Shown piece after piece: positions 50,342-61,966 of a stretch of DNA of 64,000 nt (its first letter is position 1; the number at the start of each line of letters is the position of its first letter). The notes below the pieces were generated by a model that did not search any database, was not told the origin of the DNA, and saw only the letters and a list, made by a program, of their open reading frames with translations. The stretch spans positions 310,001 to 374,000 of the forward strand of contig NZ_SOYS01000002.1 of assembly GCF_011808225.1 (NCBI RefSeq), read 5' to 3'. Both the position numbers and the translations under genes were made by a program. Source of the stretch: Cedecea colo (GTDB taxonomy: Bacteria > Pseudomonadota > Gammaproteobacteria > Enterobacterales > Enterobacteriaceae).

Positions 50342-51214
50342 CCCCTTCGTCGCGGCATCGAAGGCGGGCCGGTTTATGCGGCCCGTCTGGAGCAATCTGT
50401 CGACCGCATCCCACAGCACATACAGCCAGCGTCGCCACAGGAACGATTCCGCCACGGGTGCGCGTTGCAGGTAGCGCCAGAATAAGCTTTCCGCCTGCCC
50501 TTCTTCATACAAACGGAAAATCTCATATTCGCGCGGCGCCCACAGCACGACGCCCGGATTTACCATCGCCAGTAGCTGATCGCTCTTGCCGTCTTTGAGC
50601 ATGCTCCGCAACGTAAAATTGCCATGGACCAGCACGCAATTATCGTTGAAACCTTCAAACATGCGCGGCAAACACTCGCGCGAACGGAACAGGACGCGTC
50701 TGTCCTGCATCGTAAGGCCGGTGTTCTTAAACTGATTTAATGTGTTCCACAGCACGTCCACCCGCTGACGATACCAGGATGGCCAGATGTTTTCCTGGGT
50801 GCTGTCGACGCTGCCTACGCAGCCCGCGCTGTCAACGCGATGCCAGGCCAGCAAACCTTCGACGATTTGGTCTTTCAGCTGTTCCCAGCGCTCCGGCGTT
50901 CTGGCTGGCGCTTCAACGGAAACCCCGCGCAGGCGTTCCATCAACAACACGTCCGGGCCGGGTTTGTCTTCGTGAGTCACTATGCCATAGACCACGGGCA
51001 TGCGAACGGTGCCTGAGCGCGCCAGCAGCGACATTTTCCATGCCTGCTGCGCGGCGATGCCCGGAGAGGTAAAGCTTTTAGCCAGCAGCGGCATCGCGTG
51101 GCCTTCTCTGTCATACAGCGACCAGACCGCAGTATTCGTTTGCTCACTGACGCACTCAATACGGCTTAACTTTTCACCCAGCAGATGGCTTAACTCCTTC
51201 CGCAGCAGCTCCAT
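50321..51214 (-). CDS. ycbJ: Phosphotransferase-fold protein YcbJ
   Basis: 297 aa, same length as E. coli YcbJ. Aminoglycoside-phosphotransferase/protein-kinase-like fold: ATP-lobe strands at the N-terminus (AVWSLYDREGHAMPLLAKSF), GPDVLLMERLRGVSVEAP hinge, and a degenerate Brenner-type segment CVLVHGNFTLRSMLKDG, where the canonical HGD reads HGN. Whether it has kinase activity is unknown. Convergent with elyC and transcribed away from kdsB. Confidence 0.9.
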   Translation of the reverse strand: MELLRKELSHLLGEKLSRIECVSEQTNTAVWSLYDREGHAMPLLAKSFTSPGIAAQQAWKMSLLARSGTVRMPVVYGIVTHEDKPGPDVLLMERLRGVSVEAPARTPERWEQLKDQIVEGLLAWHRVDSAGCVGSVDSTQENIWPSWYRQRVDVLWNTLNQFKNTGLTMQDRRVLFRSRECLPRMFEGFNDNCVLVHGNFTLRSMLKDGKSDQLLAMVNPGVVLWAPREYEIFRLYEEGQAESLFWRYLQRAPVAESFLWRRWLYVLWDAVDRLLQTGRINRPAFDAATKGLLPWIS

Positions 51215-51304
51215 AACCCGTAACCCCTATAAATAATGATGCTATTTATAATGAGCGCGCTTTTGCCGGATGTCATCACTTCCGATCAATATGTATTCAG
51301 ATAA

Positions 51305-51333
51305 TAAAAAACCGGCTCAGCGGCCGGTTTTTC
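51305..51333 (-). terminator. kdsB terminator
   Basis: AAAAACCGGC / GCCGGTTTTT with a six-base loop; A and T runs on both sides. 15 bp past the kdsB stop. Confidence 0.92.
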
Positions 51334-51347
51334 AGTGCAGGAAAGAT

Positions 51348-52094
51348 TTAGCGCATCGCTATGCGAACGTGTTCCAGATCTTCCGGCGTATCCACGCCCG
51401 TACCGGGGATCTCTTTTGCTACCGCAACGTGAATTTTTTCACCGTTCCACAAAACGCGCAGTTGCTCCAGCATTTCAATTTGCTCAAGCTGGCTTGGTTC
51501 CCAGCTGATATAGCGACGGATAAAACCCGCACGATATCCGTAAATGCCGATGTGACGCAGGAAAGTATCGCCAATTTTTTCACGCGACTGAGCGAACCGG
51601 TCGCGATCCCATGGAATGGTGGCTCGCGAGAAGTACAGAGCATAGCCCTGAGCATCCATCACCACTTTAACCGCGTTCGGATTAAAGGCTTCTTCCGCCG
51701 AGTCGATAGGTACGGCGAGGGTTGCCATTCCCGCCTGGCTGTTAGCCAGATTTTCTGCGACCTGACGAATGATGACCGGCGGGATCATTGGTTCATCGCC
51801 CTGCACGTTGACGATGACGGTGTCGTCGCCAAAGCCGCATTTTTCGATAACTTCGGCGAGGCGTTCGGTACCTGACTGATGATCCGCACGGGTCATGCAC
51901 ACTTCGCCGCCAGCGGCTTCTACAGCACGAGCTACGTCTTCGTGATCGGTGGCGACAATAATACGTTCCGCGCCGGACTCACGGGCACGTTCCAGAACAT
52001 GCACCACCATCGGTTTGCCGTTAATATCTTTCAGCGGCTTGCCCGGCAAACGTGTGGACGAATAGCGGGCAGGGATAATTGCCACAAAACTCAT
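51348..52094 (-). CDS. kdsB: CMP-KDO synthetase
   Basis: 248 aa, E. coli length. Activates 3-deoxy-D-manno-octulosonate with CTP for lipopolysaccharide inner core. N-terminal nucleotide-binding motif [30 protein letters not shown] holds the metal-binding Asp; [10 protein letters not shown] and [12 protein letters not shown] close the site. Four-base overlap with ycaR upstream shows translational coupling. Confidence 0.97.
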   Translation of the reverse strand: MSFVAIIPARYSSTRLPGKPLKDINGKPMVVHVLERARESGAERIIVATDHEDVARAVEAAGGEVCMTRADHQSGTERLAEVIEKCGFGDDTVIVNVQGDEPMIPPVIIRQVAENLANSQAGMATLAVPIDSAEEAFNPNAVKVVMDAQGYALYFSRATIPWDRDRFAQSREKIGDTFLRHIGIYGYRAGFIRRYISWEPSQLEQIEMLEQLRVLWNGEKIHVAVAKEIPGTGVDTPEDLEHVRIAMR

Positions 52095-52273
52095 GAAGTC
52101 GTCTCGTCGAGGGTCAGCGTGCGCGCCTGGGTTTCCAGCAGAACCGGAATACCGTCGCGGAACGGAAAGGCCAGGCCATCAGCTTTACAGATAAGCTCTT
52201 GCTTTTCTTGGTTAAAATAGAGTTTGCCGTTGCACACCGGGCAGGCAATGATTTCAAGTAAACGACTTTCCAT
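52091..52273 (-). CDS. ycaR: Trm112-like protein YcaR (UPF0434)
   Basis: 60-aa zinc-ribbon-like protein. Start at 52273 gives [20 protein letters not shown], the family N-terminus, with GGAGTAT upstream; the frame is open further upstream but not conserved. Only the first CxxC pair (CPVC) is clear, and the second pair is reduced to a single Cys (LICKADG), as is common in the family. Trm112 relatives are methyltransferase partners, but no partner is known for YcaR. Confidence 0.93.
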   Translation of the reverse strand: MESRLLEIIACPVCNGKLYFNQEKQELICKADGLAFPFRDGIPVLLETQARTLTLDETTS

Positions 52274-52322
52274 AGATACTCCAGAACGGGCGCCATCAAG
52301 GGCGTCAGGATAACATAACTGA

Positions 52323-53555
52323 TTAGCTCCTCGGGGTAATTTCCCAGCCGCTTCCCCATACGGCGGCAAGCAAAGCGGGAATACTCCCCAGGGCAATCCG
52401 TGAAGCGCCTTGCCAGAGCGCAAACTCCGTTAACGCGCCGTGCAGGCCGTCTGTCAATGATATACCGGGCCTGATGCCCTCTTCCAGATACAAGCTGATA
52501 ATTTCAAGCTCGCTGCGCTTGCGGTGCATTTTGGCATCCATACGCCCGACCAGTACGCCCCGATGCAGCAGCGGCAAAACGAAATAGCCGTATTTACGTT
52601 TTGCCGCCGGGGTGTAGCATTCCAGACGATATGAGAAATCAAACAGCGCTTGCGCACGCGCGCGATCCCAAACGACGGGATCAAAGGGGGACAGCACGGC
52701 GCTATGAGTCGCTTTAAGCTTGTTCTGTTCCGCGCGTGGCAGCAATGGCAACAACGCGCTGTGCACCCACATCTCGCCCAGCTTTTCTGTCTGCACGGGA
52801 ACGATCTTTCCCTGCAGCTCCCACTCGCTCATGATGGCCTTAACGGGAACACGACGTAAACGATAGTAGTCAGCCAGCCACTCGGGGCGGAAAATGCCCA
52901 GGCTGCGGGCGCTGTTTTCCAGCATTTGCCGTTCGGCATCCTGTTGCTGAATAAGGTTTAGCTCATCGTTCCAGTCCGGCATTACGCGGGTCGTAAGGTC
53001 GTAAACTCGCTGAAAATTGCGGCGCTCAATTACCATCACCTGACCGGAAGTAAACAGACCTTCAAGATGTTTTTTATGCGGTTTCCATTCCCACCAGCCG
53101 CCTGCACCTTTATGCGGATGTTCAAAATCCGCCGAACGAACCGGGCCGTTTTCCGCAATATGCGCGAGCAGGCGTTCAATCTCTTCTGCATGTTCCGCCA
53201 TCCAGTCCGGCTTGTATTTCCAGCCCATATTCTCCGGCTGCAGCATTCTGTGGCGCACCAGCGCAAAATCTTCTTTAGGCAGAAAACACGCCTCGTGTGC
53301 CCAGTATTCGATGAGCTTTCCACTCGCTAAGGCTTCATCAAGCCAGCCTGGGGAGTATTGCCCAAGGCGGCTGAACAGCACCAGATAAGGGCTACGGGCG
53401 ACAATGTTGATGGTATCGATTTGCAGGAGCGACATCTGCGATATTGTCTCGATGATGTCTGACGCGCGGGCGCGACGGCGCGGTTTGTTTAGCAGCCCCT
53501 GCGCGGCAAGGTGAAGGTTTCGGGCAGCTTGTAAGGTCAGGTACGGTAAGGACAT
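52323..53555 (-). CDS. ycaQ: Interstrand-crosslink DNA glycosylase YcaQ (AlkX)
   Basis: 410 aa, E. coli length. HTH_42-superfamily glycosylase that unhooks nitrogen-mustard-type interstrand crosslinks and alkylated purines in E. coli. The QxD catalytic motif (LLQIDTIN) is present near residue 47; [30 protein letters not shown] and [11 protein letters not shown] are family hallmarks. The start at 53555 ([13 protein letters not shown]) matches the family. Lies 49 bp upstream of ycaR on the same strand. Confidence 0.93.
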   Translation of the reverse strand: MSLPYLTLQAARNLHLAAQGLLNKPRRRARASDIIETISQMSLLQIDTINIVARSPYLVLFSRLGQYSPGWLDEALASGKLIEYWAHEACFLPKEDFALVRHRMLQPENMGWKYKPDWMAEHAEEIERLLAHIAENGPVRSADFEHPHKGAGGWWEWKPHKKHLEGLFTSGQVMVIERRNFQRVYDLTTRVMPDWNDELNLIQQQDAERQMLENSARSLGIFRPEWLADYYRLRRVPVKAIMSEWELQGKIVPVQTEKLGEMWVHSALLPLLPRAEQNKLKATHSAVLSPFDPVVWDRARAQALFDFSYRLECYTPAAKRKYGYFVLPLLHRGVLVGRMDAKMHRKRSELEIISLYLEEGIRPGISLTDGLHGALTEFALWQGASRIALGSIPALLAAVWGSGWEITPRS

Positions 53556-53601
53556 AATCTTTCCTGTCGTCAACAAACCATTGCGCGGCGCGCTGAAAAG
53601 C

Positions 53602-54585
53602 CTACTTCACCAGCGCAACCAGGGTTTGCAGCAGCTGTTCTGCCTGCGGTTGGGCAAGGCGAGCATCAACGGGCAGATACCACCAGTTCTCATGACCCGC
53701 CACAAAGGCACGACATTTAACCGCATCTTTTTCCGTCATTAATAACGTCTGGTCTTTATCCAGCAGCTTTACGACATCCGCTTCCGTCAGCGCCTGATGA
53801 TCCGCAAGGCTTACCGTGTTAACCGGCGTCACGCCGCACTGCTTTAGCGTGGCGAAAAAACGCGGTGGATGACCGATGCCCGCCATTGCGACCACATTCT
53901 GCAAAACCTGCGCAGGACAACGCTCGCCGCTGAGCAAATTAACGGCCTCTCCTGGTTGCAGGTGCATAGCAATTTCTCCTGCCTGCGCTTCGCCACCGTT
54001 GGTGATTATCGCATCCACAGAGTTTAACCGCCCAGCCCGCTCGCGCATTGGCCCAGCGGGCAGCCACCAGCCGTTGCCGAACCGGCGCACGCCGTCTACT
54101 ACAACAATTTCTTTATCCCGCGCCAGGGCGTAGTGTTGCAGGCCATCATCGGTGATGATGAGCTGCGGCTGCGCATGTTCGATTAAAACTTTTACCGCAG
54201 CACTGCGTTCAGGAGCCACGGCCACAGGCGCACCAGTACGCTGATAAATCAACACCGGCTCATCCCCTGCCTGCGTGGTATCGGTAGCGGGAGTAAGGAT
54301 TAAAGGATAACGCTCTGCTTTGCCCCCGTAGCCACGGGAAACAACCCCCACGCGGATACCTCGTGACTGAAGCTGCTCCACGAGCCAGATAACTACCGGT
54401 GTCTTGCCATTGCCGCCTGCGGTCAGATTACCGACCACTACAATCGGAACCGGTGCGCGCCACGCCTTACGCAGCCCAAGTTTCCAGCTAAGCCGAATAG
54501 CTCCGCTCACCAGGCCATAAAGCCAGGAGAGCGGCAGTAACAGTAGGTAGAGAGAAGATTTTCCCGACCAGATGCGTTCGATCAT
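53602..54585 (-). CDS. lpxK: Tetraacyldisaccharide 4'-kinase LpxK
   Basis: 327 aa. Phosphorylates the 4' position of the lipid A disaccharide to make lipid IVA. N-terminal membrane-associated helix ([20 protein letters not shown]), P-loop [15 protein letters not shown], and the VSRGYGG and TDDGLQH motifs (catalytic Asp). Inner-membrane, cytosolic face. Start overlaps the msbA stop by four bases, so lipid A synthesis and export are translationally linked. Confidence 0.96.
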   Translation of the reverse strand: MIERIWSGKSSLYLLLLPLSWLYGLVSGAIRLSWKLGLRKAWRAPVPIVVVGNLTAGGNGKTPVVIWLVEQLQSRGIRVGVVSRGYGGKAERYPLILTPATDTTQAGDEPVLIYQRTGAPVAVAPERSAAVKVLIEHAQPQLIITDDGLQHYALARDKEIVVVDGVRRFGNGWWLPAGPMRERAGRLNSVDAIITNGGEAQAGEIAMHLQPGEAVNLLSGERCPAQVLQNVVAMAGIGHPPRFFATLKQCGVTPVNTVSLADHQALTEADVVKLLDKDQTLLMTEKDAVKCRAFVAGHENWWYLPVDARLAQPQAEQLLQTLVALVK

Positions 54586-56330
54586 TCGCCGAATTGCATC
54601 TTATACAGCTGAGCGTACACGCCACGATGGGCGATCAGCTCAGCGTGCGGGCCACGCTCAACGATACGGCCATCTTCCACCACCACGATTTCATCGGCTT
54701 GTTCAATAGTAGACAGACGGTGAGCAATAACCAGAGAGGTACGGTTTTTCTGTAATTCGTCCAGCGCCGCCTGAATGGCGCGTTCCGATTCCGTATCCAA
54801 CGCGGAGGTAGCTTCATCAAGAATTAATATTGGGCTGTCACGCAGCAGCGCACGGGCAATGGCGATACGCTGACGCTGACCGCCGGAAAGCAGCACGCCG
54901 TTTTCGCCAATAACGGTATCCAGACCGTTGTCCATTTTACTGATGAAGTCCATCGCGTAAGCCATGCGGGCAGCCTTTTCAATGTCTTCACGGCTGTACT
55001 GTTCTGTCCGCGCATAGGCGATGTTGTTGGCTATGGTGTCGTTAAACAGGTGAACATTCTGTGAAACCAGCGCCACCTGATTACGAAGCGACGACAGCGT
55101 GTATTCACGGATGTCCACGCCATCAATCAGGACGTTGCCTTCCTCAATATCGTAGAACCGCGTAATGAGGCTGGCGATAGTAGATTTTCCTGAGCCCGAA
55201 CGTCCTACCAGCGCAACCGTCTTCCCGGCGGGAACATTCAGGCTAACGTCGCGTAACGCAGGAATATCGCGGCCAGGATAGGTGAAAGTCACATTTCTGA
55301 ATTCAAGATCGCCTTTCGCACGTTCAATTTTGCGCGTGCCTTCGTCTTTCTCCTGTTCAGAATCGAGGATAGAGAACAGCGTCTGGCATGCCGCCATACC
55401 GCGCTGGAACTGAGCGTTAACGTTGGTCAACGATTTTAGCGGACGCATCAGAGCAATCATGGAAGAGAACACGACGGTGATAGTACCGGCGGTCAGGGTT
55501 TCCATCACGCTCGGGAAACTCGCAGCATAAAGAACAAAGGCCAGCGCGAGGGAGGCAATCAGTTGAATAATAGGATCTGAAATCGAAGAGGCTGACACCA
55601 GTTTCATGCCCTGGTGGCGCATATGGTTGCTGACTTTGTTAAAGCGATCCGTTTCTACTTCCTGACCGCCAAAAATCAGCACTTCTTTATGCCCTTTGAG
55701 CATTTGTTCCGCGCTGGTCGTCACCTGTCCCATAGTGTTCTGCATGTTCTTGCTGATATTACGAAAGCGTTTAGAAACCAGGCGAATGGCGAAGGAGACG
55801 ACTGGCGCAAGCACAATCAAAATCAGCGAAAGCTGCCAGCTATACCAGAACATCAGCACAAACAGGCCGATGATGGAAGCACCTTCACGCACTACGGTAA
55901 TAAGCGCGCTGGAAGAGGACGATGCCACCTGCTCGGAATCATAGGTAATACGAGAAAGCAGCGTACCTGTCGATTGCTGATCGAAGTAGGCGACGGGCAT
56001 TCCCATCATATGGCTGAACAGGCGGCGGCGCATATTCATGACTACCTGGCCTGAAACCCACGAAATACAGTAACTTGACACGTAACTTGTCAGGCCGCGC
56101 ATCACCATAAGCCCGATGACAACCAGCGGCATCCATAACAAAACGGATTTATCCGTTTTACCGAAACCATCATCCAGTAACGGTTTAAGCAACGATAGCA
56201 TAAAGGTATCGCTGGCTGCGTTGAGGATTAACGCAACCCCAGCCACGATCAGACCCGCTTTAAAAGGAGCAATCATCGGCCAGAGGCGACGGAAGGTCTG
56301 TAGGGTGGAGAGATCTTTATCGTTCTGCAT
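54582..56330 (-). CDS. msbA: Lipid A/LPS flippase MsbA
   Basis: 582 aa, E. coli length. Homodimeric ABC exporter that flips core-lipid A across the inner membrane. Six transmembrane helices in residues 1-330, then the ATPase: Walker [10 protein letters not shown] (near 376), signature [16 protein letters not shown], Walker [13 protein letters not shown] and switch His in [10 protein letters not shown]. The start at 56330 ([17 protein letters not shown]) matches the family; the frame is open 21 codons upstream with no conservation. Confidence 0.97.
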   Translation of the reverse strand: MQNDKDLSTLQTFRRLWPMIAPFKAGLIVAGVALILNAASDTFMLSLLKPLLDDGFGKTDKSVLLWMPLVVIGLMVMRGLTSYVSSYCISWVSGQVVMNMRRRLFSHMMGMPVAYFDQQSTGTLLSRITYDSEQVASSSSSALITVVREGASIIGLFVLMFWYSWQLSLILIVLAPVVSFAIRLVSKRFRNISKNMQNTMGQVTTSAEQMLKGHKEVLIFGGQEVETDRFNKVSNHMRHQGMKLVSASSISDPIIQLIASLALAFVLYAASFPSVMETLTAGTITVVFSSMIALMRPLKSLTNVNAQFQRGMAACQTLFSILDSEQEKDEGTRKIERAKGDLEFRNVTFTYPGRDIPALRDVSLNVPAGKTVALVGRSGSGKSTIASLITRFYDIEEGNVLIDGVDIREYTLSSLRNQVALVSQNVHLFNDTIANNIAYARTEQYSREDIEKAARMAYAMDFISKMDNGLDTVIGENGVLLSGGQRQRIAIARALLRDSPILILDEATSALDTESERAIQAALDELQKNRTSLVIAHRLSTIEQADEIVVVEDGRIVERGPHAELIAHRGVYAQLYKMQFGE

Positions 56331-56367
56331 TAAGTCGAACCAGCATTTAATGAAATAGCCGCATATT

Positions 56368-58644
56368 CTACCTATTATCGCGGGTGACGCCAAACCACTG
56401 ATGATACCAACGGGGCATTATTTGATCTCTGAAGCCCTTGATTTGCCATTTATCACGCTTTATGCGGATAGTGATTTGGCCGGCATGAGCCGTGTCGTAC
56501 CATGTGTAGCCCTGCTTTTTGTAGCGTTCAATAACTTTCGCAGACGGTAAGCGCCAGGCGTTATAACGGGAAACCGAAGCCAGCGCGGCCTTACCAGAAA
56601 TAGCCCGCAAGAGGGGCGCAGTTGACGAGGTTCGGCTGCCATGATGAGGAACCTGAACAATATCAGCCTCAAATGCGCCCCACTGCTTCCTGAGCATAGC
56701 AAATTCTGCGGGTGCTTCCACATCGCCGGTTAACAGCAGCCGAAACCGGCCGTCGCTAACCATTACCACGCAGGAGCCGTTATTACCCGGCGCCCGGTGC
56801 GCTTCTGGCGGCCACCATGCGGTGAAATCCAGGCCCTGCCATTGCCACTTTTGCCCCTGAAAGCAAGGAAGGTGGTTTGCCCAGCGAAGCGGGCTACGGA
56901 CCGTCATTCCCGGCCAGGCCCGCTGCAGGCTGGGAAGCCCGCCGCGATGATCGAGATGTTCATGACTAATGATAACGGCTTCGGGGGTGAGATTACGCCA
57001 GCGCAGCCAGGGGATAATGACCTGTTGCGCAGCGTCCCCGCCAGGCCAGGCGTTTCCTGTGTCATAGAGAAGCACTTTGCCATGACGAACGATAGCAACA
57101 GCAAGGCCATGTCCTACATCCAGCATCGTAATTTCCCACGATTGCTCGTCTTTTTCCTCAGGCGTACGGAAACTAAAAACGATCAGAATAATCATCAGCA
57201 CGCCTGTTGAAGCTGCGGAAGTTCTCCAGAGGAATAAACGGCAGATGCCGATGGCTCCCCAGCCAATAAAACTCACCGCCTGAAAACGCTCGTCCAGCTC
57301 CTGCCAGCCTCCCGGCAGGAGTCTGAGAAAAACAAACAGCTGTTCCAGCAGGACATCTACCAGCCGCCACAGATTTTTTCCCAGCCATGGGATGCCCGTC
57401 AGCATGAGTCCTGTCAGCAGCACTGGCGTGACAATAAAGGAAACAAAGGGCACGGCTAACAGATTTGCCAGCAGCGCGTTTACGCTAAGCCCGTGAAATA
57501 TAAAAACCTGCAACGGCAATAAAAGTAACGTGATGCCCGCCTGTAAATATACCAGACCCGCCAGATGGCGATAAAACCATCGCCAGTGCGCGACCCGACG
57601 TGGCAGCGGCATCCACTGATACCAGAAGATAATCCCGGCGACAGCGAGTACAGACAGCCAGAAACTGTCGGACAATACCGTTAAAGGCTCGTAAAGCAGG
57701 ATCCCGGCTATACAGCAGATCCAGACTTCCCAGTTCGACCATTGTCGGCCGCTCAAACGAAGCGATAACCAGATAACCAGCCCTAAAAAGGTTCTTGTCG
57801 CCGGAGGGTTAGAGCCTGCAAGCCAGGTACAGACGCCGGCAGTAAACAGGCTTGCAAGCAGGGGCATTCGAAAATGAATCCGATGGGCAGGCAAAAATAG
57901 CTGAATAAATCTTGCAAACAGCCAGCCTACTCCTGCGGCCAGTGAGATATGCAGCCCTGAGATTGCCATCAAATGTGCGGTTCCGGTACGCCGCAGGATA
58001 TCCTTGACCTCTGCGGTCATAACCGTGCGTTCACCAAACCCCAGAGCAAGGATCGTTCCCTGCCAGGTGAGTGACCGTGTCGCATTAGTGACCGCATTCA
58101 ACCATCGCCCGCGAAGAGAACATTGTTCGCTCAGCCTTTGCGCTTTGACAACGCGACCCCGAAGCGGCAAATTTTGTGCCAGCGCATAACGCTGGCTATC
58201 AAATCCCCCTTCGTTTATCTGACCATGAACCGGCCGCAAACGCAGCGTCATCTGCCATTTTTGGCCGGAACAAACGGGTTCGGGTAGGTTGGTTCCTCTC
58301 AAAACGATGCCCGGCGGTGGGAAAAAGTATTGCTTACCGCTTTGAATAATCTGTAACTCATGATTCTGAGCGCCATCGGTACGCGTAATAACCACCCGCG
58401 CGGTTACGGGGTTTTGTATCCAGCTTTCAAATGACAGCTGGCTTTCTTTGGCAGCAAGCAATCCCCAGCAGCAGCAAAGCACGGCGATGGCCGAATAACG
58501 CAGCAGCCGAAACTTAAAAACCGCAAGACATAGCGCGGCTGCCAGCAGTAATGCGATGGTCGCCGGTTCGGGAATATCGGTTAACCACAACAGCGGTAAA
58601 ATGCCAATAGCGGCGCTAAGACAGAACCCTGGTAAAGTAACCAC
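56368..58644 (-). CDS. ycaI: ComEC/Rec2 family DNA-uptake channel protein YcaI, GTG start
   Basis: 758 aa. Residues 1-100 hold the first membrane segments; an OB-fold extracellular domain (residues 60-200) follows, then the multi-spanning competence domain with [18 protein letters not shown], and a C-terminal metallo-beta-lactamase domain ([43 protein letters not shown]). Family role: passage of one DNA strand through the inner membrane. GTG at 58644 is the best start: AAGGAGG lies five bases upstream and [18 protein letters not shown] aligns with E. coli. More diverged than its neighbours. Confidence 0.92.
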   Translation of the reverse strand: MVTLPGFCLSAAIGILPLLWLTDIPEPATIALLLAAALCLAVFKFRLLRYSAIAVLCCCWGLLAAKESQLSFESWIQNPVTARVVITRTDGAQNHELQIIQSGKQYFFPPPGIVLRGTNLPEPVCSGQKWQMTLRLRPVHGQINEGGFDSQRYALAQNLPLRGRVVKAQRLSEQCSLRGRWLNAVTNATRSLTWQGTILALGFGERTVMTAEVKDILRRTGTAHLMAISGLHISLAAGVGWLFARFIQLFLPAHRIHFRMPLLASLFTAGVCTWLAGSNPPATRTFLGLVIWLSLRLSGRQWSNWEVWICCIAGILLYEPLTVLSDSFWLSVLAVAGIIFWYQWMPLPRRVAHWRWFYRHLAGLVYLQAGITLLLLPLQVFIFHGLSVNALLANLLAVPFVSFIVTPVLLTGLMLTGIPWLGKNLWRLVDVLLEQLFVFLRLLPGGWQELDERFQAVSFIGWGAIGICRLFLWRTSAASTGVLMIILIVFSFRTPEEKDEQSWEITMLDVGHGLAVAIVRHGKVLLYDTGNAWPGGDAAQQVIIPWLRWRNLTPEAVIISHEHLDHRGGLPSLQRAWPGMTVRSPLRWANHLPCFQGQKWQWQGLDFTAWWPPEAHRAPGNNGSCVVMVSDGRFRLLLTGDVEAPAEFAMLRKQWGAFEADIVQVPHHGSRTSSTAPLLRAISGKAALASVSRYNAWRLPSAKVIERYKKQGYTWYDTAHAGQITIRIKRDKWQIKGFRDQIMPRWYHQWFGVTRDNR

Positions 58645-58796
58645 AGCAACCTCCTTGTTGGGAGCAGTGTGGTGTATCAGGGATTCAGCGTCAGCCGACA
58701 ATGAATAAACTTACGGGAAGGTTTCCGGGGTTTTTCTATAAGGGAACTTATTTTCAGGGAACGCTGTGACGAGAGTCGCTCTGCGAATTGCAGACA

Positions 58797-58828
58797 TAAA
58801 AAAACGGCACCCGTGGGTACCGTTTTTA
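58797..58828 (-). terminator. ihfB terminator
   Basis: AAAAACGG-C-ACCC / GGGT-A-CCGTTTTT with one mismatch and a two- to four-base loop; on the minus strand followed by TTTTTTT. About 20 bp past the ihfB stop. Confidence 0.88.
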
Positions 58829-58846
58829 ACAGTTAAATCCGTAGAC

Positions 58847-59134
58847 TCAATTGCCGTAAATATTGGCGCGGTCACGTAGCTCTTTACCTGGTTTAAAGTG
58901 CGGAACGTATTTGCCTTCCAGGTCCACTTTATCGCCGGTCTTAGGGTTACGTCCGGTGCGAGGAGCGCGATAGTGTAATGAGAAGCTGCCGAAACCCCGG
59001 ATTTCAATACGCTCGCCAAGGGCTAGCGTAGAGGCCATATGCTCCAGCATCTCTTTTACTGCGTCTTCCACAGCCTTAGCGGGAATGTGAGATTGCTGGG
59101 TTGCAAGTCTTTCTATCAATTCTGACTTGGTCAT
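58847..59134 (-). CDS. ihfB: Integration host factor beta subunit
   Basis: 95 aa. DNA-bending HU/IHF family protein; heterodimer with IhfA. The start at 59134 ([18 protein letters not shown]) matches E. coli. The arm holds [19 protein letters not shown], including the intercalating proline in NPKTG. One residue longer than E. coli IhfB at the C-terminus (ANIYGN). Located 90 bp downstream of rpsA, so read-through from rpsA is possible. Confidence 0.96.
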   Translation of the reverse strand: MTKSELIERLATQQSHIPAKAVEDAVKEMLEHMASTLALGERIEIRGFGSFSLHYRAPRTGRNPKTGDKVDLEGKYVPHFKPGKELRDRANIYGN

Positions 59135-59186
59135 GATTCCTCCGGTTTCCATTCAGGAAAATTAGCTTACAGCTATCAATCGAACA

Positions 59187-59206
59187 AGGGCGGCCGCAGC
59201 CGCCCT
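59187..59206 (-). terminator. Hairpin between rpsA and ihfB
   Basis: Perfect AGGGCGGC / GCCGCCCT with a four-base loop, 18 bp past the rpsA stop. The minus-strand tail is only TTGTT, so it may stabilise or attenuate rather than fully terminate. Confidence 0.7.
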
Positions 59207-59224
59207 GATATAGCGCTCGGACGA

Positions 59225-60898
59225 TTACTCGCCTTTAGCTGCTTTGAATGCTTCAGCCATTGCGTTAGAGAAGTTGCCTTCTTCCTGTTTGTTGTTAACA
59301 GTCGCAATTGCATCTTTCTCGTCAGCTTCGTCTTTAGCACGAACAGACAGGCTCACAACACGGTTTTTACGATCGACGCCGGTGAATTTAGCTTCAACAT
59401 CGTCGCCTACGTTCAGAACCAGAGTTGCATCTTCAACGCGGTCACGGGAAGCTTCAGAAGCACGCAGGTAGCCTTCTACGCCGTCTGCTAATTCAACTGT
59501 AGCACCTTTCGCGTCAACTGCCGTTACTTTACCAGTAACGATAGTACCTTTCTTGTTCAGCGCAACGTAGTTGTTGAACGGATCTTCTGCGAGTTGTTTA
59601 ACACCCAGGGAGATACGCTCGCGCTCTGCGTCAACCTGCAGAACCACAGCTGCGATTTCGTCGCCTTTTTTGTATTCACGAACTGCTTCTTCGCCTGCAA
59701 CGTTCCAGGAGATGTCAGACAGGTGAACCAGGCCGTCGATGCCGCCGTCCAGGCCGATGAAGATACCGAAGTCAGTGATAGACTTGATTTTACCTTCAAC
59801 GCGGTCGCCTTTGTTGTGGGTCTCAGCGAACTGCTGCCATGGGTTGTTTTTGCACTGCTTCAGGCCCAGGGAGATACGACGACGTTCTTCGTCGATATCC
59901 AGAACCATAACTTCCACTACGTCACCAACGTTAACAACTTTGGATGGGTGGATGTTTTTGTTGGTCCAGTCCATTTCGGAAACGTGCACCAGGCCTTCAA
60001 CGCCTTCTTCGATTTCAACGAAGCAGCCGTAGTCGGTCAGGTTGGTTACGCGGCCAGTCAGACGAGTACCTTCCGGGTAACGCTTAGCGATAGCTACCCA
60101 TGGATCTTCGCCCAGCTGTTTCAGGCCCAGGGAAACACGGGTACGCTCGCGGTCGAACTTCAGCACTTTAACAGTGATTTCGTCGCCAACGTTCACGATT
60201 TCGCTTGGATGCTTAACGCGTTTCCATGCCATGTCAGTGATGTGCAGCAGGCCATCAACGCCGCCCAGATCAACGAATGCACCGTAGTCAGTAAGGTTCT
60301 TAACGATACCTTTAACTTCCATGCCTTCCTGCAGGTTTTCCAGCAGCTGATCGCGTTCTGCGCTGTTTTCAGATTCGATAACAGCACGGCGTGAAACAAC
60401 AACGTTGTTACGTTTCTGGTCAAGCTTGATTACTTTGAATTCAAGCTCTTTGCCTTCGAGGTGCAGCGTGTCGCGAACCGGACGAACGTCAACCAGGGAG
60501 CCTGGCAGGAACGCGCGAATACCGTTCAGCTCAACAGTGAAGCCACCTTTAACTTTGCCGTTGATAACACCGACCACAGTCTCAGCTTCTTCGTAAGCTT
60601 TTTCCAGCGTGATCCAGGCTTCGTGACGCTTAGCTTTCTCACGGGACAGCAGGGTTTCGCCGAAGCCATCTTCAACTGCGTCCAGAGCAACGTCAACTTC
60701 GTCGCCGACCTGGATTTCCAGTTCGCCAGCCGCGTTTTTGAATTGCTCAGCCGGAATGGCAGACTCAGATTTCAGACCGGCGTCAACCAGTACTACGTCT
60801 TTGTCGATAGCAACAACAACGCCACGAACGATGGAACCCGGACGGGTTTCGATTGTTTTCAGGGATTCTTCAAAGAGTTGAGCGAAAGATTCAGTCAT
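59225..60898 (-). CDS. rpsA: 30S ribosomal protein S1
   Basis: 557 aa, E. coli length and near-identical in sequence. Six S1 OB-fold repeats: the first two bind the ribosome, the last four bind mRNA. Repeat signatures such as [27 protein letters not shown] and [14 protein letters not shown] are clear. The start at 60898 ([13 protein letters not shown]) is the conserved one; the frame runs five codons further up. The leader (60899-61089) has a weak Shine-Dalgarno, as expected for an autoregulated S1 leader. Strong codon bias. Confidence 0.98.
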   Translation of the reverse strand: MTESFAQLFEESLKTIETRPGSIVRGVVVAIDKDVVLVDAGLKSESAIPAEQFKNAAGELEIQVGDEVDVALDAVEDGFGETLLSREKAKRHEAWITLEKAYEEAETVVGVINGKVKGGFTVELNGIRAFLPGSLVDVRPVRDTLHLEGKELEFKVIKLDQKRNNVVVSRRAVIESENSAERDQLLENLQEGMEVKGIVKNLTDYGAFVDLGGVDGLLHITDMAWKRVKHPSEIVNVGDEITVKVLKFDRERTRVSLGLKQLGEDPWVAIAKRYPEGTRLTGRVTNLTDYGCFVEIEEGVEGLVHVSEMDWTNKNIHPSKVVNVGDVVEVMVLDIDEERRRISLGLKQCKNNPWQQFAETHNKGDRVEGKIKSITDFGIFIGLDGGIDGLVHLSDISWNVAGEEAVREYKKGDEIAAVVLQVDAERERISLGVKQLAEDPFNNYVALNKKGTIVTGKVTAVDAKGATVELADGVEGYLRASEASRDRVEDATLVLNVGDDVEAKFTGVDRKNRVVSLSVRAKDEADEKDAIATVNNKQEEGNFSNAMAEAFKAAKGE

Positions 60899-61089
60899 GT
60901 TGTTAATCTTCAAGGTTCTTTAGTTTAACGTCCATTTAGCGTCCCGCCGAATGGGGTTGTTTGACATACCCCGCCATTGGCTCCATGCCGACAGGGTTAG
61001 ATTACAGGGGGCGAATTTTACCCGATCTGTAGAAATATCGCTATGGCAATGCCATGACAATATTGACAAAATTCTTATCACGGGGCGGC

Positions 61090-61770
61090 TTACGCTGCCA
61101 GTACTTCCCGTGCATAGGCCAATGCGCGCTCGATGACTTCGTCTATAGACATGCTGGTTGAATCCAGCACCAAAGCATCTGCGGCAGGTACTAACGGCGC
61201 TACGGGCCGATTACGATCGCGATCGTCGCGCTCTTTTATTTCGGCCAAAAGGCGCTCAAAGTTAACACTAAAGCCCTTTTCCTGCAACTGTAGCATCCGC
61301 CTGTGCGCGCGTTCTTCAGATGAGGCATCAAGAAATATTTTCACCGGTGCGTCAGGAAAGACAACCGTTCCCATGTCCCGCCCGTCGGCGATAAGGCCGG
61401 GCGCTTCACGGAACGCGCGCTGGCGACGCAGCAGGGCCTCGCGCACACGGGGGAAAGCGGCTATCTGCGAAGCAGCATTGGCGACTTCCTGAGTACGAAT
61501 TTCGCCGCTCACATCTTCTCCTTCCAGAATCACCTCAAGGTTGCCGTTGATCGCGACAAAACGCACATCAAGGTGCGCCGCCAGAGGTACCAGCGCTTCC
61601 TCAGAAACAACGTCCACCTGATGATGCAAGGCAGCCAGAGCAAGCACGCGGTAGATCGCGCCGGAGTCCAGCAGATGCCACTGCAACGCTTCCGCCATCG
61701 CCTTACACAACGTGCCTTTGCCTGCACCGCTTGGTCCATCAATTGTTATTACCGGGGCGGGTGCCGTCAT
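61090..61770 (-). CDS. cmk: Cytidylate kinase
   Basis: 226 aa. Phosphorylates CMP and dCMP with ATP. P-loop GPSGAGKGT at residues 12-20, the NMP-binding insert of the long bacterial type (about 60-100), [13 protein letters not shown], and the lid arginines in [14 protein letters not shown]. Upstream of rpsA on the same strand with about 190 bp between; E. coli rpsA is partly read from the cmk promoter. In E. coli ycaL lies next; here aroA does. Confidence 0.96.
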   Translation of the reverse strand: MTAPAPVITIDGPSGAGKGTLCKAMAEALQWHLLDSGAIYRVLALAALHHQVDVVSEEALVPLAAHLDVRFVAINGNLEVILEGEDVSGEIRTQEVANAASQIAAFPRVREALLRRQRAFREAPGLIADGRDMGTVVFPDAPVKIFLDASSEERAHRRMLQLQEKGFSVNFERLLAEIKERDDRDRNRPVAPLVPAADALVLDSTSMSIDEVIERALAYAREVLAA

Positions 61771-61927
61771 ATTTTTCTCCTTCTCGCGGGATCGCGGACC
61801 TAAAACGTGAACGCCGCGTATTATACGCCCCCAACCAGCCGGACCGTTATCTTTCCTGCTAAATATCCTGGGGAATCAGGCTGAGTGTAGAAGAATTGCG
61901 CAACATGATTGTAAGGAAACGTAGAGA

Positions 61928-61957
61928 GATAAGAAAACCGCATCAAATGATGCGGTT
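61928..61957 (-). terminator. aroA terminator
   Basis: Perfect 10-bp inverted repeat AACCGCATCA / TGATGCGGTT (61936-61945 and 61948-61957); on the minus strand followed by TTCTTATCT. Begins 10 bp past the aroA stop. Confidence 0.85.
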
Positions 61958-61966
61958 AGGAGAGAA

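Noticed and set aside
50321-51214. ycbJ as an antibiotic-resistance phosphotransferase
   Set aside because: The fold resembles aminoglycoside kinases, but it is a core gene found in E. coli at the same locus and its catalytic HGD motif reads HGN; no basis for a resistance call.
59594-60394. A 266-codon open frame on the strand opposite rpsA
   Set aside because: Antisense shadow of a highly biased S1 gene; composition rich in Phe/Asn/Val from the reverse of S1 codons, no ribosome-binding site, no recognisable domain.
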